From the NCBI GenBank assembly GCA_024516035.1, contig CM044964.1, forward strand, positions 24,063,956 to 24,127,955: a stretch of 64,000 nt of DNA. Reading direction: 5' to 3'. The stretch is from Bactericera cockerelli (lineage: Eukaryota > Arthropoda > Insecta > Hemiptera > Triozidae). A model generated the notes under the pieces. That model saw only the letters and a list, made by a program, of their open reading frames with translations, was not told the origin of the DNA and searched no databases. This document shows positions 11,146 through 21,699 of the stretch, piece by piece. Positions within the stretch are counted from its first letter, which is position 1, and each line of letters opens with the position of its first letter. The position numbers were made by a program, and so were the translations under genes.

Positions 11146-12160
11146 TTGCTATGATAATTATTTTTTTTGCTCCTTCTTTCCTTCCTTTTTTCTTTTTTTC
11201 TCATTCTCATTGATTTGCATTAGTTGATGTTCTACACTTATATCCATATTGATTTGTAGATCTTGTATCATGACCATCTCTTGGTTTATCATCTCCTGTT
11301 GCCTCATTCACAGTTTATTTTCCCTTTTCACTTTCTATTTCTCATTATTTGTTACTTCTCTCTTTCCTTTCTCATGATAATGTTCGCTGCTCTACTCTAG
11401 TTAAATTTATTTTAGCGCCTTGTATCATGTCCTTCTCCTGCTCAATCGCGCATCGTGTTCTTTCTCATCTTCTTCTTTATTGTCTTTCTTCATCCTCAGA
11501 TTGTTAAAGTCAGGTAGATCTGCCTTGGGCATCACCTAATCAATCTTTTCAATTTCGGACAAGTCGGGCTTTGCCAGGCTTGGCCAAGTTGGTGATTGAT
11601 GGAATCAATAAATTAGTCGGTCCGTGAATCTTGTTGCTAGCAATTTATCTGATGGGAGGAATTTTTGTATGCATAACTGTGTGTTTGTGTGTGAATGTGT
11701 GTGTGTGCGTGTGTGAGAGAGAGAGGTATTTTTTTTCTCTTGACTAAAAATCTTTTATAAGGACCTTCTACAACAATTTTTAATGATTTAATCGGTGGAT
11801 CTTCTTTTAGGAACATTTTTAGAACCTTGGGGGAGTTATTTTTTTACACGATTATCGTCTGCCAAATTTTGAAAGGTGTTCCATTAATTTTTTTTTTATG
11901 ATTTATATCAGGTTTGCAATGTTTTTAAAATTTGTGATTTACCTCTGGGCTGGTAGTCCATTGTTCAGAGCATTCGGGTACATTTATGACGAAACTTATA
12001 AAAGTTAATTGATATTAAAATAATAGTGCATTACATACCTATATTATGAGCGCAGGACCATTAGTGCCAATATGCCAACAGTTCAACAAATTAGGTACCT
12101 CTTAACTGATGTCAATAATGAACTATTGTAAAAAGAATTACAAAACATTAAGAAAGAAGA
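11146..12160. other. AT-rich stretch with pyrimidine and TG/GA microsatellites
   Basis: A (TG)n/(GA)n microsatellite lies at about 11670-11730. Otherwise there is no supported gene or recognised repeat. Confidence 0.4.
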
Positions 12161-12164
12161 AAAA

Positions 12165-12275
12165 GTAGTTTGATCGATAAGGCTTCGAGTCGGTGGTTCG
12201 AGTCCCAAGTTCGGTAAAAAATCAGCAGTGTGAGTTTGACTAGATGTGACATCACGAAAATGATAAACACAAGTC
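12165..12275 (+). repeat. tRNA-derived SINE, type B, 5'-truncated
   Basis: Retains GTTTGATCGATAAGGC, GGTGGTTCGAGTCCC and the GTGACATCACGAAAATGATAAACACAA tail (key parts only). Part of the head between the A and B boxes is missing. Confidence 0.72.
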
Positions 12276-13127
12276 ATAAAAATATGATATCTTCAACAAC
12301 AGCTAAAAAAGGATACCGCTCTCACAATGTGAGAACTGAAAATGTGAGAATAACTCTCTTCCATGTGTCAGTAAGTGCTTGGGACAATCTCTTTACAGTC
12401 AGTTGCATGACTTAAACAGCTTTGATAATTCATACAGCAAACAGATCATCCATATCCTAATAAAAATAATTCAATTGATTCATACAGCTAGTCACTAAAA
12501 ACATCTAGGGCTAGAGAATCATGTGGGTTTCCGGAGAGCTCACAGACAGTTACAATGCTGTCGAGATTGTACATTATACATATATATTAAGTATATACAT
12601 TGTATGTACATTAAGAAGTTGTTGGTCCTCATTTATATAAACACATAGTAGGTTTACAATCTAACATTCTAACCGACCTGAGTAGCTTAGATCGATTTCG
12701 CAAATTAAAAATACTAATAAAAAATACTTTTTTAGAACCTAGAATTCCCAGATAATAGATATTCGCCAAGGTTTTTTGCTTAGGTGCTAATAGATCATTA
12801 TGATTATTGCAAATGATAATGTTATATCTGTCAAACCGTTATGACTGTAAGAACATGAGTTTTATGGGTCCAGCAATCCAGTGGGCAAATCCAATACCCA
12901 CTCAGTCCACTCACAGATTCAATTCTACACAGATGAACATTAAAATAAAGTCACTAAAAACATCTATCTCTTGTATTTTTATAAAAGTGAATTGCTCGCC
13001 AAATGAGATACATAATTACTTATCGAAAGGTCAATTGAGAAAAAAAATATTTATATTATATACAGACCTGAGAGAATTTTTTGGCTTCCCCAGTAGATAT
13101 GTTTTTCCAACACAGTAATACATTTGA

Positions 13128-13420
13128 GCGCGCGGTTAGCTCAGTGGTTAAGCACTCGCTTACCATGCGGAATATCCCGGGTTCAGTCCCCCGAGCCGAC
13201 AAAAAAATTGTATTCTTAATTTGGTTACAGTTGTTTGCAAGAGAAACCTTCAGGTGAGCTCGTGGTGACCCAGCACCTAAATGGGAAGTATTGTGTCACT
13301 TCTCGTCCATCAGAGGGGAGGCATACTACGGGATGGGCAGGCTACAACACAGACCATAGGTGTCTACAGTAGCTCCTATTCCGTGGCTATACGATATAAA
13401 AAAGGCTGTGAAACACTCAT
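13128..13420 (+). repeat. tRNA-derived SINE, type D
   Basis: The head reads GCGCGGTTAGCTCAGTGGTTAAG with a B-box-like GGGTTCAGTCCCCCG region; the two tRNA-like ends do not pair into an acceptor stem, so it is not called a tRNA. The body contains CCTAAATGGGAAGTATTGTG, CATACTACGGGATGGGCAGG and the end CGTGGCTATACGATATAAAA with GGCTGTGAAACACTCAT. Other copies: 31240-31640, 34640-34800, 35292-35412, 36805-37065, 56290-56372 and 58098-58262. Confidence 0.78.
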
Positions 13421-14082
13421 AAAAAAAATACAGACTGGAATCTGTTGAATTGTTAACATGTATATGTATACGACGTATAGTTGTATACCTACCTATTTGG
13501 ATTTGGTTGTGTTAATCACAATCGTTATGTCACAATGAATAAAATTCGTTTTGCAAACTGTTTCGCGTTCTCGGGACTCGAACCACCGACCTTCATGTTA
13601 TGAGTCAGCCCCATACTCCTTCAGATAATTATAATATTATCACCGCTTTGGCACTATTGACATGGCGGATTGGCGTAGTTGAATCCTGTAATCTAGATAT
13701 CAATCTGAGAGAATGTCATTTGGCAAAGCTTTACACATTAGGAAATAGATTATCCCCGTGAAATCAAAACAAACCATTAAATAAATCAGTCAGCCAGGGA
13801 ACTTACTCACTGATTTATTTCGTAATGAAACGGACCGTGAATTACTATTTAATGCCACTGGGTCACAAGCAGATAAAAAAAATCGATCGGTTTTTTTGAA
13901 ATTGAGCTGATAATATTTCTGGATGATTTGGATTCGCCTGATTTCAAAAAAGCGATTTTTATTAAACGGTCCGCTCGTATGTTTTTAATTGGTGTTTTAC
14001 GTCGCTTTACTAAATCGTCATCTTAGGACGGGTATTATTATATAAAATTAAATATATTTTCTGTAATTTCTTCTGTACATTG

Positions 14083-14162
14083 TATCCCCCAAAAATACAC
14101 TTCGTGTGCAAAAGACGCCAAGAAAATTAGAATCCTTCAAATATAATTAATTACCTTAAAAT
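14083..14162 (+). repeat. Left 80-bp terminal inverted repeat of the RT-bearing element
   Basis: Begins TATCCCCCAAAAATACAC and ends CCTTAAAAT. Its reverse complement is identical at all 80 positions to 16926-17005. Identity stops sharply on both sides. The outermost two bases are TA at both ends, so the real terminus may be TCCCCC with a TA target duplication. Confidence 0.95.
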
Positions 14163-14210
14163 TATATCTTTATTTAAAAACGTTCAATTGAAATATTTTC
14201 TTCGCTGTCA

Positions 14211-16727
14211 CTACTCTCTTCTCCAATGATCAATCCCATCTTCATACCCCAACAACGACTCTCCACTCCTCCATCTTCTCCTAGCTCTTCTTATGCACAT
14301 ACTGGCTGCACGCTGCGCAGCAATTGAAATTTTGGCTCTTACCCATCCTAAGAGGATTGCATAACTTTTCTTCCATTTATCAGCTAGTCTTTCAGTCAGC
14401 GTTGTGATAAATGCTTGAAATTGAGGGGCAAGCACTCCATCTACTGAGCACACTAGGGGCGTAAACGTGGCTCGACGCAGTTCACACGCTGGTAGATATT
14501 TCTTCTTTTTTTCTTCTTCGGCGCTTCTTAATACAGACAACACGGACCGAGAGACATAAGAAGGAGCGTCTGTGTCAACGACACGAATATCTAGCAACGC
14601 CTCCCTCTGTGCCTCCCAGACACCACGCACTGCAATATCTCCCCGTAATCCCTCGCCTTCTTCTGAAATGATGGGCTCCTTGACAGCATTTCCCCAAGCA
14701 CTTTCACACAATTCGCCCATCAAGTCACGCATCTCATTATGCCGCCTTGTCACTAGACCACCAGATTTGCAACAGAGAGCATGATTCAACGTGAACTCTC
14801 TATCGCCACATCCATCACAGGAGGTTGGCATCTTAGGAGTTTGTCTATGATACCTTATTGCTAGGGCATCACGGAACTCCCCGGGTGATAGATTAAAATG
14901 GTCTCTTTCTATTGGTAAAACTGAGAGCCAACTTGATGTTTTGGATTTGGTAATCTTCGCAATAGATCTCTCAATTGCTCTTCTCTTAGCTGGTTCAAAC
15001 TTCAGTACTGTATTTGATAAGAGCTCGCTGTCTATTTCTTCTTTCTTTTGTCTTCCGGTTTTCTTAATATCTTTCATGTTTTTTAAATGGTCATGTAAAT
15101 TGAAATCTTTATTGTGCGATATTGCCTCTGATAAAAATTTTGAGCATTCTTTTGATGTTTCATAATTCAATTTCGCGTGAGTAGAAGGATCTGGTATTGC
15201 TAAACCACCTTTATTCACCGGCAGAGTAAAAATTGTACATTCTTCATCAGTGATTGTTCCATCAAAAAGAGTTGGTATGAATTGGGATTTCAAAATATCA
15301 TGCAAAGGTGTAAAATGATCATCGATTTCCCCTAAAACTCTTTGGAAATAAGTCCATTGGAATTTAATTGATTTATTGAGGGCAGTATAAGCTTCGTGTG
15401 GATGAACTTTGCACACTGCTGTCAGCTTTTGTATTGTTGATGACCACTCTTTTATTTTCTTTTCTGTATAAATTTTTCGTTCATTTTCAGTACCAATGAA
15501 TGATCCAAGAAATCGTTGTCCAGTTACAATTTTTACACCAGTATTCATGAATATGGCAGCCGCATTTTTTTTATCTTCTTCGGATACGACCAAAAAAGAT
15601 TTTTCACCTTGGGGAAAATAGCCAAATCTGGGACCATTCAAGTTTATGTCAGTCCACCATTTTTTCAAGTCTTCGAAAGAACCTTGTGCGGAGGCATCAT
15701 CGGCGTACCAACATTGTATTATTTCTTTATGTTTATCTAAAGACTTTATAAGTGGTAGAGTTGCCAAGGCATAGAGAGGCATTGCCAATGGATCCCCTTG
15801 AATTACTCCTTCTTTGCTGTATAAATATTCTTCAGTGTCTCTGATTATTAGTTTTGGTTGGCCTCTGTATGTATTGTATAAAAATCTTGCACATCTTTGC
15901 CAGTATATTCGGGCTTGCCATAGTGCCAATTGTCTATTAATAGCATTGAATCCATTATTCGCATCTACAAGGAGAAGGCCCCAATTTGAGTTGGGGAAAC
16001 AGTTATTGTTGAAAGCATCAGACATCGCATGCACAGCTCCTTCAATTCCTCCCTTGAGACCACTGCAAAGCTGTGATTTGCCACATGCCTCTGTGACATC
16101 ATCACCTGTTGTTTCAATCATGCATTTTGACAAGATTCTACGAAGACATTCTCCAATACCAATCGGTCTCACGCCTGGGCATTTATCCAATGCTATAAGA
16201 CGGCTGGACATAAGTGAACTAATCATTTTCCAAGGGACTGTTTCGTTATTCAGTTTCATGCACAGTGATGCTATAGCATCGCGAAGTCGTGAACTTGCTT
16301 GTCCAAAACGCAATAGGAAGTCGGTCCATTGTTCTGCGTTGGACCCCCCTGGACCTCCACCACCATGGATTTTTCTCGCAACTTTCTCTACAATGCCATT
16401 TGTAATATCAACTTGATGGAGGATAGGAAGTTCGGCTATGTGTTCTGGTAGTTGAAATAATGAGGCATCAGGTTGTATTGCGTCTGGATGTTTCTCTTTC
16501 AACACATCAAGAACTGTCTTTCCAGAAGAATTTACTTCATCAGTTGGACTAAGTATTGAACTTGATCCGTTATCAGTTAACCATCTTACTGCATCTCGAA
16601 CTTTTCCACGCAACATCAGGCGACTAAAAACTTTGAAATTATCTGTTGTATTTTGATTGCTGTGATTTTTCAAATGTTTATCTGAACATAAAGCTTCTTT
16701 GATTAAGATATCGAACTCACTTGGCAA
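14211..16727 (-). CDS. Reverse transcriptase with C-terminal CCHC and nuclease-like region
   Basis: 838 codons without a break. RT motifs are visible: RLIALDKCPGVRPIG (about 176-190), LLVDANNGFNAIN (252-264, first catalytic Asp), EGVIQGDPLAMP (306-317) and the catalytic YADDAS (341-346). A second conserved part has C637-x2-C640-x8-H649-x2-C652, then RRHNE (661-665), KEP (683-685), RGD (695-697) and LLDIRV (711-716). The order CCHC, RHN, EP, (R)GD, D resembles the zinc knuckle plus PD-(D/E)xK-like endonuclease of R2/CRE-type non-LTR elements; that assignment is inferred. I recognise the overall protein as a multicopy RT family common in cnidarians and other invertebrates, but cannot name its class. 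No ATG opens the frame: an in-frame TAA lies at 16745-16743 (coding direction), the span from 16742 is open, and the first Met is residue 38. The N-terminus may therefore be truncated or supplied by splicing. No APE endonuclease, gag-like ORF or recombinase is present. Confidence 0.9.
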   Translation of the reverse strand: MPSEFDILIKEALCSDKHLKNHSNQNTTDNFKVFSRLMLRGKVRDAVRWLTDNGSSSILSPTDEVNSSGKTVLDVLKEKHPDAIQPDASLFQLPEHIAELPILHQVDITNGIVEKVARKIHGGGGPGGSNAEQWTDFLLRFGQASSRLRDAIASLCMKLNNETVPWKMISSLMSSRLIALDKCPGVRPIGIGECLRRILSKCMIETTGDDVTEACGKSQLCSGLKGGIEGAVHAMSDAFNNNCFPNSNWGLLLVDANNGFNAINRQLALWQARIYWQRCARFLYNTYRGQPKLIIRDTEEYLYSKEGVIQGDPLAMPLYALATLPLIKSLDKHKEIIQCWYADDASAQGSFEDLKKWWTDINLNGPRFGYFPQGEKSFLVVSEEDKKNAAAIFMNTGVKIVTGQRFLGSFIGTENERKIYTEKKIKEWSSTIQKLTAVCKVHPHEAYTALNKSIKFQWTYFQRVLGEIDDHFTPLHDILKSQFIPTLFDGTITDEECTIFTLPVNKGGLAIPDPSTHAKLNYETSKECSKFLSEAISHNKDFNLHDHLKNMKDIKKTGRQKKEEIDSELLSNTVLKFEPAKRRAIERSIAKITKSKTSSWLSVLPIERDHFNLSPGEFRDALAIRYHRQTPKMPTSCDGCGDREFTLNHALCCKSGGLVTRRHNEMRDLMGELCESAWGNAVKEPIISEEGEGLRGDIAVRGVWEAQREALLDIRVVDTDAPSYVSRSVLSVLRSAEEEKKKKYLPACELRRATFTPLVCSVDGVLAPQFQAFITTLTERLADKWKKSYAILLGWVRAKISIAAQRAASMCIRRARRRWRSGESLLGYEDGIDHWRRE

Positions 16728-16925
16728 GTTGAAAGCATTTTTTTAATTTTTGAAACTTGCCAAGATTTTTAATGTTAACTTTTAGCGTTGGTAAATCGTA
16801 GATTAATGGGAAATGTCATGTCAAATCCTCAGTTTGATTTCTGTGCTTGAGACTTATTTCTGGGCAAATGATTTCCAGTTTAGGAGAACTTGGCATTCAT
16901 TTGATATCAGTTCCTTTTCAGAAAT

Positions 16926-17005
16926 ATTTTAAGGTAATTAATTATATTTGAAGGATTCTAATTTTCTTGGCGTCTTTTGCACACGAAGTGTATTTTTGGG
17001 GGATA
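16926..17005 (-). repeat. Right 80-bp terminal inverted repeat of the RT-bearing element
   Basis: Exact reverse complement of 14083-14162. Starts ATTTTAAGG and ends TTTTTGGGGGATA on the + strand. It lies about 180 bases upstream of the RT frame, so any promoter for the RT must sit in the short 16743-16925 spacer, in the repeat itself or outside the element. Confidence 0.95.
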
Positions 17006-18330
17006 TCAGATATTTTTGGTAGGTTACATTTTTTGCAATTTTCTATAACTTCACACGAGCACCAAGGTAGAACTAACTATATCCTTGGAAATATTGGTGT
17101 CTTAAACTTTTCTTTTCTCATCATCTCTATTCTTCGGTACAATATATCTAAAATATTGCACCTTTAATTTTTTCCTTTAAGCTTATTACACCGGGTTTCT
17201 TCTTTCCAGCTGTTCCTTAGGATTTTGGTCCATGGTTGGCCTATCCTGCCAGTGGGTTACGGAAATTGAGTGATAATTTTTCCTCATGTATTAATGGGGA
17301 ATCCGATAGTATGGATATTCAGGACAATCGGTTCTTATTTCTTTTTTCTTTTTTTTTTAATTTCGGCAAAATATTACCAAAGTGGGTAAGTCGTTCGAAA
17401 ACGCATTACAAAACAACTAATTAAAAGAGAATAAACTGGTGTGACACCTGCACACTTTTCTTATCAGTTGAAAAGATGTCAGCTTCTGCCACTAAAAGAT
17501 TCGTGTGGTATATAAAATCAACTTCCATACCAAATTTTAAGTCTCTAGGTTGTACCGTTCTCGAGATATCTCGTTCACAGACAGGCGGACGCACGGACCA
17601 ATGGACGAAAACAATTTTTATGGTATCCTGAGGCTATGATTCGTCCAGAAATGTGAAATACAGGGTAGACCAAATTTTCGACAATAAGGAATGTATATTA
17701 TAGGATAAGGAAAGTAAAAAATTGCATGAATTCGGAAATCAAATACTTTTAAAAATTATGTACAGTGTACAGCTGTACACGCATGAAGCAAATTCTTTAA
17801 AATAGAAAGAGTAGGTACACTCTCTTATGATTTATCAATATTGTTTTGAATATCACACGTTCACCCTAAATAACTCAAGTATAGTATATCCCTTTCATTA
17901 TGATAGCTATGACTAATTAAAATCGTAGGCAGGGTTGCCAAAACTGCAAAGACTACAGAAGTAAAGAATCTTAAGTGCAGGAAGGTGCATTGCACAATAC
18001 TTCCTTGAACATTTTCTTTCAACCTTAAGGTTGATACAATATATATGTATCTACATATTATGTAGATTCAAACATTCAAATCATAAATTTCTGATCGATA
18101 ACCAAGTACCTAGGTAATAATATTATGTGATGCAGTACATATAGGTATGATGATTTTTATTGTGATTTTTATTATTAAAATACTAAATAATACCAGCATG
18201 ATTTTGCGTGTATTTCCCCAACCATTGATTTTCACCGAAGTGATTCATTTGTATTTTTCCTAATAGGTTTGACTACTATTTTTTTCATTTACCTATAAAT
18301 TAATAATAAAACCAAACTACATCTTTTTTT
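17006..18330. other. AT-rich sequence with an inverted-repeat arm
   Basis: No supported gene. At 17870-17905 the + strand reads AGTATATCCCTTTCATTATG; a nearly complementary segment lies at 18890-18920 (TCATAATGAAATGGATATAC), suggesting a diverged foldback element of about 1 kb. 17560-17645 contains ACCGTTCTCGAGATATCTCG and CAGACAGGCGGACGCACGGA, a motif style typical of dispersed repeats. Confidence 0.4.
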
Positions 18331-18334
18331 TTTT

Positions 18335-18475
18335 TAAAATAAAGATAATGGTTGACGTTAGGATAGGCATCCAGCCGTAAAAAATGTGCCAAAACCAATC
18401 AACCTCAACCATGAGGTTGAACAACGTCGACCCTGCTTGAGCGGGATAAGACAGAGTAAAAGAAGAAGAAGAAGA
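18335..18475 (+). repeat. 3' end of an RTE-like retroposon
   Basis: Contains GGATAGGCATCCAGCCGTAA, CAACCTCAACCATGAGGTTG and AACAACGTCGACCCTGCTTG, followed by GGGATAAGACAGAGTAAAAG and an AGA-rich tail. From memory this resembles the 3' region of RTE-type LINEs and their SINEs; it is not verified. Reversed copy 27600-27690; truncated copy at about 9570-9630. Confidence 0.45.
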
Positions 18476-19407
18476 AAGATAATACGTACAAAAATGATTT
18501 ACCTACTCCATAGGAGGGATAAAGCTATTAGCCCAATCCTCATATCAAATACAAGTGAGAACTGACTGATCTACTGATCATAACCAGATTAATTATTTAG
18601 GTAGTAGGTAGCTACATGTTTATAAAACAATCTAAATATAAACAATAGAAAATGAAGAAGTAAATATTATATTTATTATGTAATCCATGCACTGTGAACC
18701 AAGTCAAACATTTGCGAAAACTTTTAAATATTACCTGTACCAAACGTACCCTTCCGACCTTTGTATAGTAGAGCTCCTTTTAATCGCAACGAGTGAGAGA
18801 GTGTACTGAAAATAGATATTTTTAGGACTGCAACATTGTAAGATATTCTGGAATCTGATTGGTTCTCGTATTTTGTCGTGATGAATCTCAACTATCATAA
18901 TGAAATGGATATACTATAGTATCATCGGTCAATGAAACAACAAAAGAAAACCAGTTCTCTTTTGGTTTTTTCGCAAAAAAGTAGGTACTATACACAGATA
19001 CCGATTGGAATAATCTTTTATGATTTGTTTACCCTTCTCTTGTGTTTTGTTATGTAAAGTCAAGCATTTTTATGGATCTGTAATTCTCAGAAATCAAATG
19101 CGTAACAACGAAATTTCGTGAAATTGTTTTTACATTAACTATTCCCGTTATGTATGTGTGTTATGTATGCATGCTTAGATTGCTTAGGGAGGATCTCAAT
19201 TCTCCGAGGATCTGAATTTTCCGTATGGTTGATGCGATATTGTCAAACAAAACTCATTTTCAAAATACTAAAACTTAAGATGACTTTAACAAGTAAATAC
19301 TCGTTGTGTGTGTTTTTTTTATAGCCTCGTACATCGTACATTATTTTAATGGAGTACTCTATACCTAATTGTTTTAGTTTTTTATACATTACAAATTATA
19401 TTATGTA

Positions 19408-19600
19408 CATTCAGTAGTCACCGTGGCAGAGTGAGTTAGCGCGCTAGGCATTGCACACATGGTGACCTGGGTTCGATTCCCAGCGGGGCAGGAATTTTTC
19501 TGCTCTGTACTTGGATGTTTGGGGTCCACTCATACCTCGTGAGGAAAAATGTGTAGTTACTTGTATGAGTAACGACCATTGGCGGCATTACCAGAGTAAA
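19408..19600 (+). repeat. tRNA-derived SINE, type E-like
   Basis: The head has GTCACCGTGGCAGAGTGAGT and GGTGACCTGGGTTCGATTCC (clear B box). The tail has CTGCTCTGTACTTGGATG and the TAACGACCATTGGCGGCATT body. It is the + orientation counterpart of 10885 and 22055. Confidence 0.75.
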
Positions 19601-20790
19601 AAGAAATTAATGTAATAGAATAATTCGAAATGTGAAGGAGGCTCTTAGTAATGCAGCGCTACCCACAAAAAATTGTGAAGAGGCCTTGTGCTTCACCACA
19701 AATAAAATCATACATAATTATTATGTGCATTAGATCAAGTAGGTATTTTCAATATGATATTATTAGAGATATTAGATATTTTATTGAATAATCTCACTCA
19801 TATATCTTTAAAAAAAGCTAGACGAAGAAAAATACATTCATCTATAAGACCAAATAACCTAAAAAAGATCGAAGAAAGAAAGGCAGCAAACACAGCCATT
19901 ACGTATATTTCATTTGAGGAATCCCTGAGCTCTGATACTCGGAGAACATAGGTACTCTAATCGAAATTATATTGTGCGCTACCAATGACTTAAGGAGCTT
20001 ATAACTCAAAAACCGTACATTTTTTGAAGACGGCTATTCTGACGAGGAATCATCTGACAAGACTCAGGAATATGTTCTGAAAGTTTCAGCTCGATAGAAT
20101 AAAGCCTTAATAGCGATACATGTGATTACGTGAAGAAAAGTCGGTGAACGTAAAAATCAACAAAAAATGTTATAACTCATAAATGGTTATAGTTATAAAA
20201 AAAATACACAGAATAAAAAAAGCTGTAAATTGGTCAAATAATAAACATACAAAGTTTCAGCTTTCTACTATCAGCCGCATTTGAGATACAGGCAATACCG
20301 CCAAAGCGCCGCCGAGTGACCGCGGAAGTTTTTTTTTGTTAAAACCTCGAGCTGCAAGCATTAAGAACCCATAACCAAAATGTCATAATTTTAACTTGAA
20401 CCATATGCCCGTGGTAAGTCGAATGCGGAAAAAAAAAAAAAATAAAGTATGAATCTTTTACTAATTTTGGGGGTGCTCGTAAAAGCGGTTAGGGGTGTCA
20501 GAAAAAGGTCAAATAAAAAGTAGTCATCTTCTATTTGACGAGAAAAACACGAATATGAAGAAAAAAGATTAAGAAGTTTTATTTAAGAAGGTCAAAATTA
20601 CAAAAGAAAATACATACGAACTCGGTTTAGCGTAAGTATAGCACGCTCGTTTTGTTTATCTTGGCGTTGCAAAACTAGCGTTTTGCTTGATTTTTTGTTG
20701 TATCTGTATTTTTGTAAAATAGGAATAAAACTTAAGTTGTGAATATGTTATCAATAATTATTACGGGTATTTTACTCTCCTACCTCAAAT
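19601..20790. other. AT-rich stretch, nothing recognised
   Basis: A 65-codon ORF at 19754-19951 is not supported by splice sites or a recognisable sequence. 20000-20310 reads like a dispersed repeat (phrases such as TATAACTCATAAATGG), but I see no second full copy in the window. Confidence 0.4.
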
Positions 20791-20804
20791 TAACCTCTGT
20801 GGGG

Positions 20805-20905
20805 CCGTGAACAGCCAGCATCACGAGGGTTAGAATTTGAATGGTCATCCATCCAAATCCTAGCCTCGCTGGACGTTGCTTCAGTCACTGAATGAGAATT
20901 GGTAA
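20805..20905 (-). repeat. 5S-derived SINE fragment
   Basis: Reverse orientation. Contains GGTCATCCATCCAAATCCTA and CTCGCTGGACGTTGCTTCAG, which are the reverse of the 5S rRNA-like region with GCAACGTCCAGCGAGGTTA and TTGGATGGGTGACC in the complete copy at 43838. Confidence 0.65.
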
Positions 20906-20920
20906 CTTTAATGTGACACC

Positions 20921-20967
20921 GTTCATGTCACATTGAAGACTGAATGAGTCTTCAATGTGACATGAAC
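20921..20967. repeat. Perfect 21-bp hairpin
   Basis: GTTCATGTCACATTGAAGAC plus T (20921-20941), a five-base loop GAATG, and the exact reverse complement (20947-20967). It is followed by a poly-T run. It abuts the 5S-SINE fragment and may be a small foldback or the scar of an inversion. Confidence 0.85.
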
Positions 20968-21248
20968 AGTGGGTATTTTTTTTTTTTTTTTTGCATTTGC
21001 GAGATATTGCAATTCCTGGCAAAATCAACAAAGATTCCAGACAATCTCCGTAGGCAAGCGTGAGGTCACCGGTGTTAAGCAGCGGCTGTAAAGCTGATTT
21101 ACTGGCATCATTAGCCGCCGGAGTGACAAGTCTATTAGTTTTTATCTTGTGTGCTTACTGGCAGGTCCGGAGCTGGTCGGCTCGTGTATCTCGACTTTGG
21201 TGAAAAAGCAGTTTTGAACATGAAACCAAAATCGGTTTTTTTTTTTCG

Positions 21249-21565
21249 AGTCTGGCTGGGGGACTATAAACAGGGAGAAGACCAGCAGTCTGTCTGGGGG
21301 ACTATAGACAGGGAGTAGACCAGCAATCTGGCTGGGGGATTATAAACACCAGCATTAGTACAGACATCCAGAGAGGAAACGCGGGTTCTGTCATGGGTAC
21401 AATGCCAAAGTCCCTATCTATGGACGAGATATTGTACTTGTTATAAGTTAATGTTCTGGGGGCCCTTGCCAATTATTAGCCTCCTTGTATAGACAGTGGT
21501 AGAAGTGCTGAGTCATTCCTCCGCTGTCTGGCTACCATCGTTCGCGATGCGCCACCAAATGATGA
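21249..21565 (+). repeat. 38-bp minisatellite element, second copy
   Basis: About three 38-bp units (the third disrupted) followed by the non-repeated portion with TTATTAGCCTCCTTGTATAG, GCTGAGTCATTCCTCCG and an ATGATGATGATG tail. It has a different unit number from the copy at 6193. Confidence 0.8.
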
Positions 21566-21699
21566 TGATGAAGGAAACAGCTCTTGCCGAAAAGTTTGGG
21601 ACTCATACATAAACCCCCCAGTATCTATGGCTGTCTACCCTAACAAAAACCCGCCGTTCCTCATCATTTCTAAAAAATACAGTTGTGGGAATACTTTAG

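Larger units (their letters stand above)
14083..17005 (-). mobile_element. 2.9-kb element: reverse transcriptase gene between perfect 80-bp inverted repeats
   Basis: Seen directly: two identical 80-bp inverted repeats enclose a single minus-strand ORF that nearly fills the interior (14211-16742). On the coding strand an AATAAA lies at 14174-14169, 37 bases after the stop. The outer edges are TA at both ends, as expected for a DNA-transposon-type TA target duplication. Known: retrotransposons with a non-LTR-type RT do not normally have such termini; DIRS-like elements can have inverted ends but carry a tyrosine recombinase, which is not visible here. Inference: either this RT lineage moves as an inverted-repeat element, or the RT gene is cargo within a foldback/MITE. 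The perfect arm identity and uninterrupted ORF suggest recent movement or gene conversion. Confidence 0.75.

Noticed and set aside
13128..13205. Functional tRNA gene (also 43150-43230, 56290-56372, 32190-32280)
   Set aside because: A- and B-box-like parts are clear, but the two ends do not pair as an acceptor stem and each is fused to a repeated SINE body.
15814..16416. 200-codon plus-strand ORF within the RT gene
   Set aside because: Antisense shadow of the RT; no recognisable protein features.
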